Shown: one piece after another, positions 37,462 to 48,163 of the stretch
Layout: every line of letters begins with the position of its first letter
Numbering within the stretch: position 1 is the first letter of the stretch
From: Paraspadella gotoi
Lineage: Eukaryota > Chaetognatha
Reading direction: 5' to 3'
Assembly (NCBI GenBank): GCA_051294375.1
Contig: CM119268.1
Span: 10,485,607 to 10,549,606, forward strand
Length of the DNA: 64,000 nt
The notes under the pieces: generated by a model
What the model was told of the DNA's origin: nothing
The model's database searches: none
The model's input: only the letters and a program-made list of their open reading frames with translations
Position numbers and translations under genes: made by a program

Positions 37462-39796
37462 AATATTTTCCGTTAATTGAATTCACTCTTTTACTTGAAT
37501 GAAATCACACTTTTTTAACTCGAATCGAAATTTTCGTGACGCTCTCGGACTCAGATCCGCGACCGCCTGCACTCCCCAAACACCCTCTTCGCCTCTTTCG
37601 CGCCTTCGGGTGGTTTCTCGCATTCCCCGACGCCCTCTTACGACCCCTTCGGAGGCTTTCCTTTCGACCTTCGGACATTGATCCTCCACCCGCCCTTTAA
37701 AATGTAATCGCACCACCTCTCGCCCGGACGCTCTCCTCGAGCGGTCTCCACGCGCGTCAACTTCACACTGCGGAAACCACCCACCCCGACCACCACTCAC
37801 CGTTTCACACTAAATCCCTTCTCCAATGTTGTTGTCGAAACCGTGTTGCAATTAGGCTTCACAACCGAGAGATTGGACGCGCGTGATTAGGGCTTCTTAG
37901 GGTGTAGGGTTTCTAGGCGTCAGCGCCGCGCGGGATTTTATTCTTCTTCGTCTTCGTCGTCGTCGTCATCATCGTCTTGTTACAAAAGTTTTGGAATCCA
38001 AAATTGAGAGAGAGAGAGAAGAGAGGAGAGAGAGAGAGAGATGAGAGAGGAGAGAGAGAGAGAGACGATGAGACAATGGAGCGTAAGCAGAAGGCATGGA
38101 GAACAAGATGAGCGGCCGGGCACGAGAGAGGTGGAAGAAGCTCGGCCTCGAAATACTAATGAAAGAATAATAAATACGACAACATAAAAGAACACTCAGT
38201 CATATCTTCTTATAAACACCTGTTCCGTTGTACTTTTCACATCTCCGGCCTTAAGCCAAAAGAGGGGATCACCAGCCCATCAACATGCTTGGAGATACTG
38301 TTCTCATTAGTACGTATGGTAGTCATATAATACTTCGTGCGGTCTTTTCGTCGTAGACGGACCGTCTTAGTTCCTAGATAAGGTATACGTAACAAATTAC
38401 CTATGCGACTTAAATTATCATCATCTTTATCTGATCATCAGTCAACGCGTATTTCAATGCTTGATGATGATCGTTATGTTACAGGATATTCTACTCGACC
38501 AAAATCCGGAGTAAAGTGAAGACGATTCAACCTCTCCACTCTCAAAGCGGTAGTCCGATCCAGGAAGAGAGCAGAGGAGAGGGAGACGATTCGTCTTTGT
38601 GATCGATGCATGTGTTTCTTTAATTTGACCTGTTTGTTGTTCATTATTTTCATTTGACGTTTTAGTCGAGCCAGGCCGCAATCAAAAAGGAAAAGAAAAC
38701 CGCGGAACTTTGAGCTTGTTAGTTAGTTACAGCTTTTTATTTCTTTAAAAAGCGGCGTACATTTTAAAGACGCATTGTTTCATATAGTAGATGTCTTCAT
38801 TTTCTTGGGCCAAACGATAATTCGCGAAAAACACGGTTTTAGGGTCATTATCCTTGCGCATTGGGCATTGCTTATTACACTTAAAATAATAAATAATTTA
38901 TTTACAAAAAATAAGGTTTTTTTCTCGATTCCTTTAAGTCAAATATAAATCGAGGTCAAAAAGCAATTTTGTTAGAAGATCAAAGGAATGTTAGTGTTCA
39001 AGGACGTCACGGTTCACCTACGAAAAATTTGACGTCCATAAATCATTTTAAAATATTTTCGAAGTTCGGTCGGTGGCTCAATAGCAAAATTGCCATTGGC
39101 AAAAAAAAAAAAAAGTACGCGCGCGTTAAATATTAAAAAAAAAACAAGATTAGGATGAAGTTTATTTCCAACAATTAATTAACATGAGGAATAAAACCAC
39201 TGTTGACAAGGTTGAGCGGGATCCTGCTAGTTTTAGGAGATATAGTAAGATTTAAGTAGTCGGTGAGCCCTATTACAGGACCAGTGTCTTTTTTCATTAT
39301 GTGTTAATTAATTTCTTACTACATCTTTTTTGGCCACAGGGAATTTCCGCAATCGCTCTTCTTAGTTTTGGTTTCTTGCATCTTATTTACCGTAATTATT
39401 TAATTTTTGTGGCGTTGGGTGATAAATGGTTACATTAATTGGACGGAAAAAATGTGTTAGGTAGCCGACGTTGAAAAAGCTTTTGGCTAAAGGTGACCGT
39501 AAGTTCCTTATCAATAGACATTAGACGCATGAGACACTGAGTTCGAATCGTCATCATCGCTTCCCTCTTTCCAACTTTGTCTTCAGGAAGGCAGCCTCCG
39601 TCTCGTAGGCGGCGAGTCCCGCGCCGAGGGCAACGTCCAGGTCTACCACTCCGGCGCCTGGGGAATTGTGTGCGACGACGACTTCGATATTTACGACGCC
39701 ACCGTCGTCTGCCGTCAACTCGGATTCTCTTCGCGAGACAGGCGCTCAAGAATTCTCACTTCGGAATCGGCTCGAGGTGAGAGAGAGAGGAGAGAG

Positions 39797-39862
<66 letters not shown>

Positions 39863-42800
39863 AGTGGAGAGAGAGAGAGAAATAGAGTAGAGAGAGAGAG
39901 CTTTTGCTTAATTGCTTATGGTCTGCAATGGTCGAAGAATAGGGTGTAATCGGGTCTGTCTGTCTGTCTGTCTGTAATCGTGGTTTGTCTTTCGAGTCAG
40001 TAATCTTCATTTCTTTAATGACCTTCAGACGCTTCTGGATTGACAACCTCCTCTGCGAGGGCGACGAGAAACGAATCTCGTCCTGCCGCTTCGACGGATG
40101 GGGTCTCCATGACTGCACCTTGAAGGAGGCCGCCGGCGTCAGGTAAGCATTCGTTTGTCGCGCTGCTTGACAGGTGCGTAACTGGTGAAAAGTGAACGTT
40201 ATTCTATCGTCCACCAAACCGCCAGGTGCAACGAGCAGATGCGAAACCGTAACAACACTTCCCGAAGTAGCAGCCGCACCGGCCAAAACGGTCGCGAAAG
40301 CTTAAGCGACGACGATGACGGAGGCAAAGCAGAGGCTTCATCGTCGTCGTTGTCAACGTCGTCGTCTACATCCTCACTGACGTCTTCGTCATCGTCGTCG
40401 TCTTCGAAGGCTCTCGTCTCGGACGAGGCGCTGCGGTCGCTCGAGTCGTCGACGATGACGTCGAGGAACTCCGACGGAGACTCCATCATAGACATCATGA
40501 AGAAGCTGCTGCTGGCAAGAAGGCGCCAGAGCAGGAGGAAGAGCGACGAATCGGCGGCGACGGCGACGACGACGAAAGGTTTGACATTTTATGAGATGGC
40601 GCTGCTTGAAATCAGAATTTTTGGCAGAGAAGCCGACGGATCAAGTTTTCTGTTTATAAATTTGTGATTTTTTTTTCATCGAAATTGTGTTAAAATTTCT
40701 TTCCGTTGCGTTTTTAGATTTTTTTTGGTTAATAAACAACGATTCTTTAAATAATATATCGTTGTTTATAATTATAAAGACAGCTATCATTTAAGGATGA
40801 AACTGCAAGCTGATAGGTTGATTCCGGTTCCATGCTTGACCAATCAGGATTCGGCGATTCCATTTCAGCGGAGATCGCCCGAGTCTCCGATCCGATTTGC
40901 TTTTGGTGGCTTGATACTCCTGCGATGCTATGAATAGATTTTATTCAAATTCTATATTTAGTTTTTAATTCTGGCTAACAACGATTAAAAAAATGTTGTC
41001 AATAGCCTGAATAGGTTAATAAAAAGATATAAAGCGACGGAGATTTGTTAAGAAACTCTGAACTTTGAAGTTAGAATTTTATTAATGCTCTTTCTATTTT
41101 AAATATATTTCAGCCGTCGCCTTCTCCTCTTCCTCTTCCTCTTCCATCTTCACAAACCCATTAGCTCCCATCTCTTCAACGAGGCCTTCATCGAGTCCTG
41201 GCTCTCCTCCGGTTGCTGCGTCAACGTCGGTAACTTTAGCAACGACCGTAGCAACGACGCCATCGACGACGTCTACGACGACGACGACGACGACGACAAA
41301 GTTGGCAACGGAAGCGACACTCGACATTCCCCTCATCTCCATCTCTGGCGTCGAAGAAGCCGACGGAGAGACGGAGAGCTCGATCCTCCAGCCGCCGCAG
41401 CCGGAGCAGCCGCGCAGCGGACCGCAGCCCCAAGGATCTCGCGGAATCTCTTACACGAACGACGACGGGAAGATGGAAGACGTCGTCGTCGAGGACGAAG
41501 ACGACGACGATGAGAACGACGACGCCGTCAACGAGGTGGAGAAAGCCACCGAGGACGGATTGGAGAAACTGGATGACACCTCGCTGATCAAGATCGAGGA
41601 GGAGGAAGAGGAGATGAAGAAGGAAGAGCTGGAGTTGGAGGAAGAGGAGGGGGTGTTCCTCGAAGACATGGATTATAAGAAGAAGAAGGTGGAGGAAAGG
41701 AAAGAGGGTGAGGTCGTGACAGAAAAAGAGGAAAAGAAGGAAACGACGGAATCTCCAACGGTTTCTCCACAATCTAGTCGAGACCCCGAGCGAACCACTT
41801 CCTTGCGGACGAGAGTCTTGGGCTCCGAAGCCGCCACCGGCCTCCAGGTAGTCGAGGTGGTGGTCGACGAAGCCGTCGACACCGTCCTTACCTCTTCGAC
41901 GCCGCGCGACGCCGCCGACGCGGAGACGGCGTCGAATCGCGTTCCCGGCGCCGACGTTTTGGGAGGTGGCGTCAGTGGCGGCGCCGACAGTATCTCGCCG
42001 GGGCAGACGGCGCGAGACGGCGCCTTCAACAGGATCGTGCCCAACAAGCGCGTCGGCGGCGTCGGGGGAGCGAGGGTAGGGATAAGTGCCGCTGTTGATC
42101 CGGCGAAGAAGAAGGTCCCTTGGGTCAAAGGTGAGGACAATCGAATCGGCCGAGGAATCGTTTTAGTTTAATTACATCAAACCTATTAGCTAAATCATTA
42201 AAACAATATGTAGATGGCGTGAAATGACGCCAGGCCGTATTAAGAACTTAGATCAACTTTGAACGTCAAACTTTACCGACGAAATTTACATAGTATTAAA
42301 AATATTTTGACGGTTTATATATTGCAATAACGATGACCAATATTGGTCTTCAGGCGAAGCGATGAAAGGCGTTCGCCTGACGAACGGGCGTCATGCGCAG
42401 GAAGGACGAGTCGAGGTTCTCATCGGGGGAAAATGGGGACTCGTCTGCGGCGACGGGTTCGGCATGATGGAGGTAAAGAAAAAAATTTGCATATTGCTGG
42501 AATTGTTGGAATAATTCTCACATTCATGTCAGCCTAATTAGTAATTACATGTTTTCTTTCTATGAAAATTTGATCTTCTGCACTTTCTCTTTGCGAGGAT
42601 TAGTCTTCATTTTTGTATCTAATACAAATTCTATCTTTTTCAAATTCAACCATTGTTTTTTATCTTATATTTTCGAATAACGAAATTTATCTATTAAAAC
42701 TCTGTGATTGCTTGTAATTGTCACTTTTTTTTTGAACAACAGTCATAGACCCATTCCACAATCCACATATTTTTGACTGTCACTCAAGTTTTCCCCCTCG

Positions 42801-45170
42801 TCTCCCCAAGGTGATCGTCATCTGCAAATCCCTGGGTCTCGGCGCGGGAGGCAATCCCGTGCAGACGACCTGGTGGGGAGGTGAGCTGGACGAGGTAGTC
42901 GTCAGCGGACTCACCTGCGGAGGAAAGGAAAGGTCGTTGGGCGAGTGTCGGTGGGACGAACCGGAACATACGCGGTGTCCGGGGAAGAAATCGATCGCCG
43001 GTGAGTCGGTGCGGGATGTGAGTTCGGGGGGGGGGTGCGGGAAATTGTAGGAAATGATATCCATTGTCATTATGTCATAATTGTATCGGTCAGAGGTAAT
43101 AAAATATTCCACAAGATTCTCTATACAATTTTTCTTGATAGTTTGCTCAAAGGAGTGAACTGTATTTAATGAACAGTGAACACCAAAAATTCTTATTCCT
43201 TACGCAAGATTATTTTTTCCAGGGGTAGCATTTGGATAAGACATATTTCTGACCCGTGATCACCCATCTCGACCTTTATTTTCTCCAGGCGTGGTGTGCG
43301 CCAACGACCTTCCCGATCTAATGCCCAACGGTCGTCTGCTACAGTCTCATATCTACTTGGAGGATCGACAGCTGTGGTACCTTCAGTGCGCAATGGAGGA
43401 GAACTGTCTCGCCTCGGACGCGTACCTCGTGCGTCAGAGGGAATACAACTGGGCCTATCACAACAGGCGGCTGCTCAGGTCATTAATATTAACATCCTGA
43501 TATAACAACGACACATCACAATCCGTTCCGACCAACAGGTTTACTTCAAGCATCTTCAACAACGGAACTCAGGACTTTCGTCCATTCATTCCGAAGCACT
43601 TGTGGCAGTGGCACATGTGTCATATGCATTATCACTCCATGGAGGTCTTTACTCACTACGACCTCTTCGAACCGAGGTTCGTGTTTGCGATGATTGATGA
43701 TGTTTGATTCTTTCTATTTTTTGTCCTTATTGGTTTAAGGCCCGATGAGATTTTGTACATTTATCTAATTACCATATTGCAGGCGTAGATTTTTGTCCTA
43801 CAAGTGTAAAAAAAAAACTGAATTAAAGTAAAGAGTTAGTGATAGGTTTCAAAAAGTAAAATAAGTGATTCATCAACAAATTTTAAAACGAGCCTTTAAA
43901 CGATAAATATAAAAGAAAATTAAATCCTGTTAAATTTCATCAGGTCGGGCGTCAAAGTCGCCGAAGGGCACAAGGCGAGCTTCTGCCTGGAGGATTCATC
44001 TTGCTCCGGTAACGCAAGAATTCGGTTTCAATGCGCCGGCTATGGTGACCAAGGAATATCGCCGGGTGAGTGATAAGGATGCACGGTGGGAGGGAAAGGA
44101 TGGGAGCAATGCCGGTTCATTTGTGGAATATCTTCGAAGTTCTATTCGGGATCTTTGAAAACTGTCGAAGTTCGTAAAATAATTCGATGTTAATTTTTAT
44201 TTTCTCGCGTCTTTTCCCTTTTTTTTCGTTTTATTTTGAATAATGCATCAAATTTGTTTCGCTTTGCATATAATTAAGACATTTTATTATTCTACCAAGT
44301 TATGATAATGGGGATATTAAATCGAGGGCGAGGCTACCGTATTTGTACAGAAACCGCCTACAGTTGGAGATATTGGAGAAAAGAGCATTTTTACATAAAA
44401 AGTAATAGTTATTTTTCTTAAAAATAGGTTTTTTTATTAGCTATTTTTCTCTAAAAATCAACATATACCGCCAACTCCGCTTCGTACTTCCAGACAATGA
44501 AAAAAGAAAAGGGAGAAAGAATGGGCGAACGAAAGGGAGAGAGTAAAGAGAGATAGAGAGAGACAGAGAAAGAAAGAGAAAGAAAGATAAAGAAAGATAA
44601 ATAGAGATAAATAGAGATAAATAGAGAGTTTCAAATTTTCAAAGAGTGAGACTCGCGATAGAAACGAATTCAACAAAAATACTTTTTCTACGTCCATTTC
44701 AACAATTGGTTCATTTGTTTAATAAACTCCATCCACCGAACAGGCTGCGAGGACACCTACTGGGCGAGCATCGATTGCCAATGGATCGATATCACGGGCG
44801 TCCTCCCCGGAACCTACATCTTCCGTGTCTCCATCAACCCCGAGTTCAAAGTCCCTGAGCGCGACTTCGACAACAACGCCCTCATCTGTCAGCTTGACTA
44901 CAACGGTGTCTCGGTCCTAGCGAGGAATTGCAGGTGGCGTATTATTGACTTTCTTTTTTTTTTTTTAGCTTATATAAGTTAGCGGCGAGTATTAAATTTT
45001 CTTTCACTTCAATATATATCTAAAGGCCCTTCTGTATGCTTGCTTATTTATATACGTATTAAAACACGAATTGTGCATTTTCGTTATATAGGCTTGGCCC
45101 CGTCGACTCGATGGAGTGGGCACCTCGAGGTTACACTCTTCCGAATCTGTGGCACACCTCGCGACGATGA
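26449..45170 (+). CDS. LOXL: lysyl-oxidase-like protein: SRCR, disordered insert, SRCR, LOX (12 exons, 1019 aa)
   Basis: Secreted copper amine oxidase that converts peptidyl lysine to allysine for collagen-type cross-linking. Exons: 26449-26805, 39587-39776, 40029-40142, 40226-40578, 41114-42130, 42354-42472, 42811-43000, 43289-43478, 43539-43676, 43944-44065, 44744-44933, 45092-45170. Exon 2 lacks one base against its other copy; all other lengths fit. Exon 1 is a Ser/Thr/Leu-rich leader with a hydrophobic core ([20 protein letters not shown]) and a basic stretch, [22 protein letters not shown]1 is at about 120-222 and SRCR2 at 682-785, each with six cysteines. Between them lies a Ser/Thr/Asp/Glu-rich insert of about 455 residues. 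The catalytic domain (786-1010) has the copper motif [13 protein letters not shown], the cofactor Lys in [11 protein letters not shown] and the cofactor Tyr in [18 protein letters not shown], so it should be active. Vertebrate LOXL2-4 have four SRCRs and no such insert. Linking exon 1 rests on the signal peptide and phase 0. Confidence 0.9.
26806..31886 (+). other. first intron of the lysyl-oxidase-like gene (left part)
   Basis: Non-coding DNA with GA/CT microsatellites at about 29252-29299, 29482-29580, 29851-29939 and 30487-30562. Open frames here do not survive comparison with the second copy of the sequence (frames differ by indels), so none is called. Confidence 0.6.
28292..35889. repeat. 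first copy of a 7.6-kb duplicated segment, ending at the N gap
   Basis: Matches 35915-43664 over its whole length, including unique introns and exons. Differences are substitutions and single-base or homopolymer indels. It ends exactly at the gap (..CTCACTACGACCT). Best read as the right end of one contig. Confidence 0.9.
31887..35889 (+). other. duplicate, error-containing copy of lysyl-oxidase-like exons 2-9
   Basis: Counterparts of LOXL exons: 31887-32076, 32306-32417, 32498-32850, 33383-34382, 34602-34719, 35055-35237, 35519-35703, and 35764-35889 cut by the gap. Several have frame-breaking indels: CAGGTCACC for CAGGTCTACC, an extra C after GACGA, and GTGGCAACG for GTGCAACG. Exon 2 of this copy nevertheless keeps TCTTCCGCGAGAC, where the second copy lost a C. 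The exon 2 donor is also damaged (GAGTGAG for GAGGTGAG). These should not be annotated as a second gene. Confidence 0.85.
35890..35914. other. assembly gap (25 N)
   Basis: A run of 25 N, probably a fixed-length placeholder of unknown true size; the flanks indicate overlap rather than missing sequence. Confidence 0.99.
35915..43664. repeat. second copy of the duplicated segment, starting at the N gap
   Basis: Begins immediately after the gap with the poly-T/TTCGTTCGAGGG sequence also seen at 28292, and runs on into unique DNA (CTTCGAACCGAGG) where the first copy stops. It gives the better exon sequence. GA arrays at about 37403-37460, 38007-38064 and 39778-39899 differ in length from those of the first copy. 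Confidence 0.9.
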
Positions 45171-45821
45171 CGACAGGCGGCCCCCGGGGATTTCTGTAGT
45201 TTTGATTAATAATCGCTGTCACCTTCGCAAAATCCTTTCTCAATTTACTTCTCATTCTTTCATCTCTCCTCCGGCGAATCAACCAATGACTGCCAGTTTT
45301 TTTGTTTTTTTTTTATTAGCCGGTGATCTTGTTTGCCGACCACGATTCTTTATATTACGCTAGTTGAAATAATTCTTAAAAGTATTGCCTAATCCCGTGT
45401 ACAAAAGAAGCTTTTGATTTGTTGTAAATTATCGCAAGGTATATCGCCCTCGATTAAAGTTGATACTATTGTTTTTGTTTTACTTGTTGATTGTTGCAAA
45501 TACATTCGCTATGAAAAAAAACATTTTATTTCAGTCTAATTGATAATATATTTGAATCAATCAGAGGGCCAATAGCAAAATCTTGCAAAATTAATATATA
45601 ACAATTCAATGTAGTCTTAATTATTGTAACAGTCACTTAGTAACTTTTTTTTTAAAAATAATCTATAATCATTAACCCATCACACACGTACATATATGAC
45701 GCTTGTAAATAATCACAAGACTAAAATCAATTTGTATTTACAGAAAATTAACCGACAATCACCAACGTAAGTAAAAATTTACTATAAGGACACCAAAATA
45801 GAAGCGTGAGCGTTTATTTTC
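45171..45821. other. convergent 3' region of the LOX-like and alpha-kinase genes
   Basis: AT-rich, no exon recognised; a few poly-T and poly-A runs. Confidence 0.6.
45813..45818 (-). terminator. polyadenylation signal of the alpha-kinase gene
   Basis: AATAAA on the minus strand begins 3 nt after the TGA at 45822-45824, which would give a 3' UTR of only a few tens of bases. Confidence 0.45.
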
Positions 45822-47807
45822 TCAAAGCAAAACCGTAGCTGACAGGGGAGGCAAAACGCCAACCGGTTGTTGAGAGTACGTTTTCAAACCCATCGCCGCG
45901 CAAACCTGGTTGCAAGCGTGAGTCTGAAAAAACAGTTTGACTCCTTCTTCCGCCAGATTCATTTCCCCGAAGCGCGTCAACGCCTTGCTGTGAATCACGG
46001 GATCCGTGAGAACCACCGAGGTTCCGTTTTTTATCCCTTGAAGATCCACGACGATCAAGTAACCATCGGTGATGTCGTAGGTCCAGTGGCTGAAGGCCTG
46101 CATGGAGGCGCTGAAGTCTTCTTCATTGACCCAGCCCCAGTTGTTGTTGAACTTGCGATAGTCGCCTCCCATGTAGGGCTCCTTAGCGGAGTATGTCTCT
46201 TCGCCCTTAATGAAACGGACGAGCTCGCTCTGCAGGTAGGTCAGCTCCTTAACACCGTTTGGTTTGATTTTGTTGAAAACCCTAGCCATGTAGAATGCGA
46301 CAGCTTGAACCTCCATTTCGCAAAACAACTTCTGAAAAACTTGGTTTTTGCTTGATTTTCTCAGAAAACTTTTGATAACGCTCATCCGGTCTTCGTCTTC
46401 GCCGTCGAGCCGATCCTTGGCGTAAAAGGCCGCTTTGAAAGCGCCGTGGGCGAACGGACGTGGCGCCGTTCTGACGAGCCCCTTTTGGGTATTAATCTTG
46501 AAGTCGTTTCTGATAACGTACAAGACATGGGCTTTAATGTTGCCCGCAGGCTGAGGAATCTCGAACGAGTAAGACTTGTACTCTTTCTCCTCGATCGAGT
46601 TCCAATCATCGGGCATTTCGGTTACCAAGTCGACGGCGACGCGATCATCGACTCCCGGTCGCCGACTCGTGATTAGATCCTCGCTCGCGGAGATCGAGGA
46701 CGAAATAGTCTTCGAGATCGAATCTAGAAAGACGTCGAGAGACGCCGCGGGACACACATTGATCCAGCCATCGTCGCGGCGCATGATCTTTTTGAACTCG
46801 GAAATCATCTTGTCCGTGTTATTAGTGATTTTGAAGAACATGTAAGAATCAATTAGCTCTCGCAATCTCGGCAGCAAATCCTCGGCTGTCAATCCGTTGG
46901 GGTCACCGTCCTCGTGATCGTCCCGGGTCAAGTTGTGAAATCTCCTGCCGTGACACGGCGCGTCGGTCACGTGGAGAAGGACCTTCGTCGGAGAGCTCCA
47001 TCCTAATTCCGTCACCTTCTTGAATCCTCCAAAGACATCTTCGGGTCCATCGCCGCCGCCCGTCGCTTCCACGCCCGCTACGAACTCTTTGAACTCCTCG
47101 ACGGAATTCGTAAAGTCTCGGACTTCGAACTGGCCGTGAGACGAGCCCGCGTCGCAATGATCCCGGTAGGCGACCATGGCCAGATTCAGCTTGAGGTATA
47201 AATGCTTTTTCTTTAAATCGTCGACCAAATTCGTGATCTTGTCGCGGACTCCCCTGATATGACCGTCCATGCTGCCGGTGGCGTCAATAAGGAAACAGGC
47301 GTCGACGGTGCTCGCTCTTTTGATATTTCCAATCAGCTCCGCGATTTCTTGTCGACGTTCGAGAATTTTTTTATGCTTGAGCCTCTCCTTGAAGATGTCG
47401 TCCTCCAACATCTTGCTCTGGGCGTTTTCGGCCGCCGTGGAGTTTTCTAACCGGTTGTTTTCCCTCCTCAGCTGCTCCAACTTCATCCTTCGCTGCGCGT
47501 TCCTGTTCCCGGCCGCACGTTCTTGAAGCAATCGTTGTTTTCTCTCTTCCTCCTTTTTCTCTTCCAATACAAAGGCCTCGTCGACGCTGTCCAGAGGTTC
47601 TTCGCTGATCGTATTGAACATTAACTTCATGGCGCCGGCGGTATCGTCTTCCTCGCGGCGATCGTCCTCCTTCCGCCGCTCGTCTTCGCCTTTGAACTTC
47701 GACGAGTCGATGGCATTGAGCGTCAACCTGGCAGTACGAGGCCGAGGCTTTTCCCCTGATTTCAAATTAGCAAAAAGTTTTGCCAAAAATTCTTCTTTTT
47801 CCGCCAT
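45822..47807 (-). CDS. vWA plus alpha-kinase protein (661 aa, single exon)
   Basis: Intronless frame. Residues 1-160 are charged and probably coiled coil (EEKKEEERKQRLLQERAAG). A vWA domain follows at about 165-370 with an intact MIDAS-type motif (DACFLIDATGSMDGHI) and a TDAPCHG loop. An alpha-kinase domain occupies about 400-640: YKSYSFEIPQP, AFKAAFYAKDRL (lysine), AFSHWTYDITDGYLIVVDLQG, LTDPVIHS, FGEMNLAEEGVKLFFQTHACNQVC with its zinc His and Cys residues. Alpha-kinases (eEF2 kinase, myosin heavy chain kinase, TRPM6/7) phosphorylate Ser/Thr within helices. The vWA plus alpha-kinase pair is the arrangement of Dictyostelium VwkA and relatives. Catalytic motifs look intact. The substrate is unknown. 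It heads a same-strand run of kinase genes. Confidence 0.92.
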   Translation of the reverse strand: MAEKEEFLAKLFANLKSGEKPRPRTARLTLNAIDSSKFKGEDERRKEDDRREEDDTAGAMKLMFNTISEEPLDSVDEAFVLEEKKEEERKQRLLQERAAGNRNAQRRMKLEQLRRENNRLENSTAAENAQSKMLEDDIFKERLKHKKILERRQEIAELIGNIKRASTVDACFLIDATGSMDGHIRGVRDKITNLVDDLKKKHLYLKLNLAMVAYRDHCDAGSSHGQFEVRDFTNSVEEFKEFVAGVEATGGGDGPEDVFGGFKKVTELGWSSPTKVLLHVTDAPCHGRRFHNLTRDDHEDGDPNGLTAEDLLPRLRELIDSYMFFKITNNTDKMISEFKKIMRRDDGWINVCPAASLDVFLDSISKTISSSISASEDLITSRRPGVDDRVAVDLVTEMPDDWNSIEEKEYKSYSFEIPQPAGNIKAHVLYVIRNDFKINTQKGLVRTAPRPFAHGAFKAAFYAKDRLDGEDEDRMSVIKSFLRKSSKNQVFQKLFCEMEVQAVAFYMARVFNKIKPNGVKELTYLQSELVRFIKGEETYSAKEPYMGGDYRKFNNNWGWVNEEDFSASMQAFSHWTYDITDGYLIVVDLQGIKNGTSVVLTDPVIHSKALTRFGEMNLAEEGVKLFFQTHACNQVCAAMGLKTYSQQPVGVLPPLSATVLL

Positions 47808-48163
47808 ATTGACGCTTCAATGTTTACTCGTAAGATCGATCTAAACTAAAATTAAAAACCAAACTTAGTTAGATATCAGAATACACAATTCTATTTATAC
47901 AAACTATGAACCCAAAAACTAAATTATAATTGAAAAAAATTTCGTAATTATAATATTCAAATATTCACAAATGTGACCAGTATGTTCCTTCTGCTATCAA
48001 TGTTATAAAATTGACATTCAGATTTTAAAAAGCTAATCCTTTTTTTTTTAACCTAAAACACCCAAAAAATCTTTTAAATTTACATGTTATCATTTTTCAA
48101 ATTCTACAAATTCAATGTCTTTTTCAGTCACCCTTACAAGCATCGCTTCAGTCCCCGGACCAA
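47808..48163. other. spacer between the alpha-kinase and the first ZZ-kinase
   Basis: 356 nt of AT-rich DNA, head to tail on the minus strand, holding the alpha-kinase promoter and the next gene's 3' end; no motif stands out. Confidence 0.5.

Noticed and set aside
41236-41772. 178-codon minus-strand frame opposite LOX exon 5
   Set aside because: Antisense shadow of the acidic exon; its composition follows from the codons of the real strand.
31887-43676. A tandem duplication giving two lysyl-oxidase-like genes
   Set aside because: The copies end and begin exactly at a 25-N gap and differ by indels that break conserved exons; an unmerged assembly overlap is simpler.
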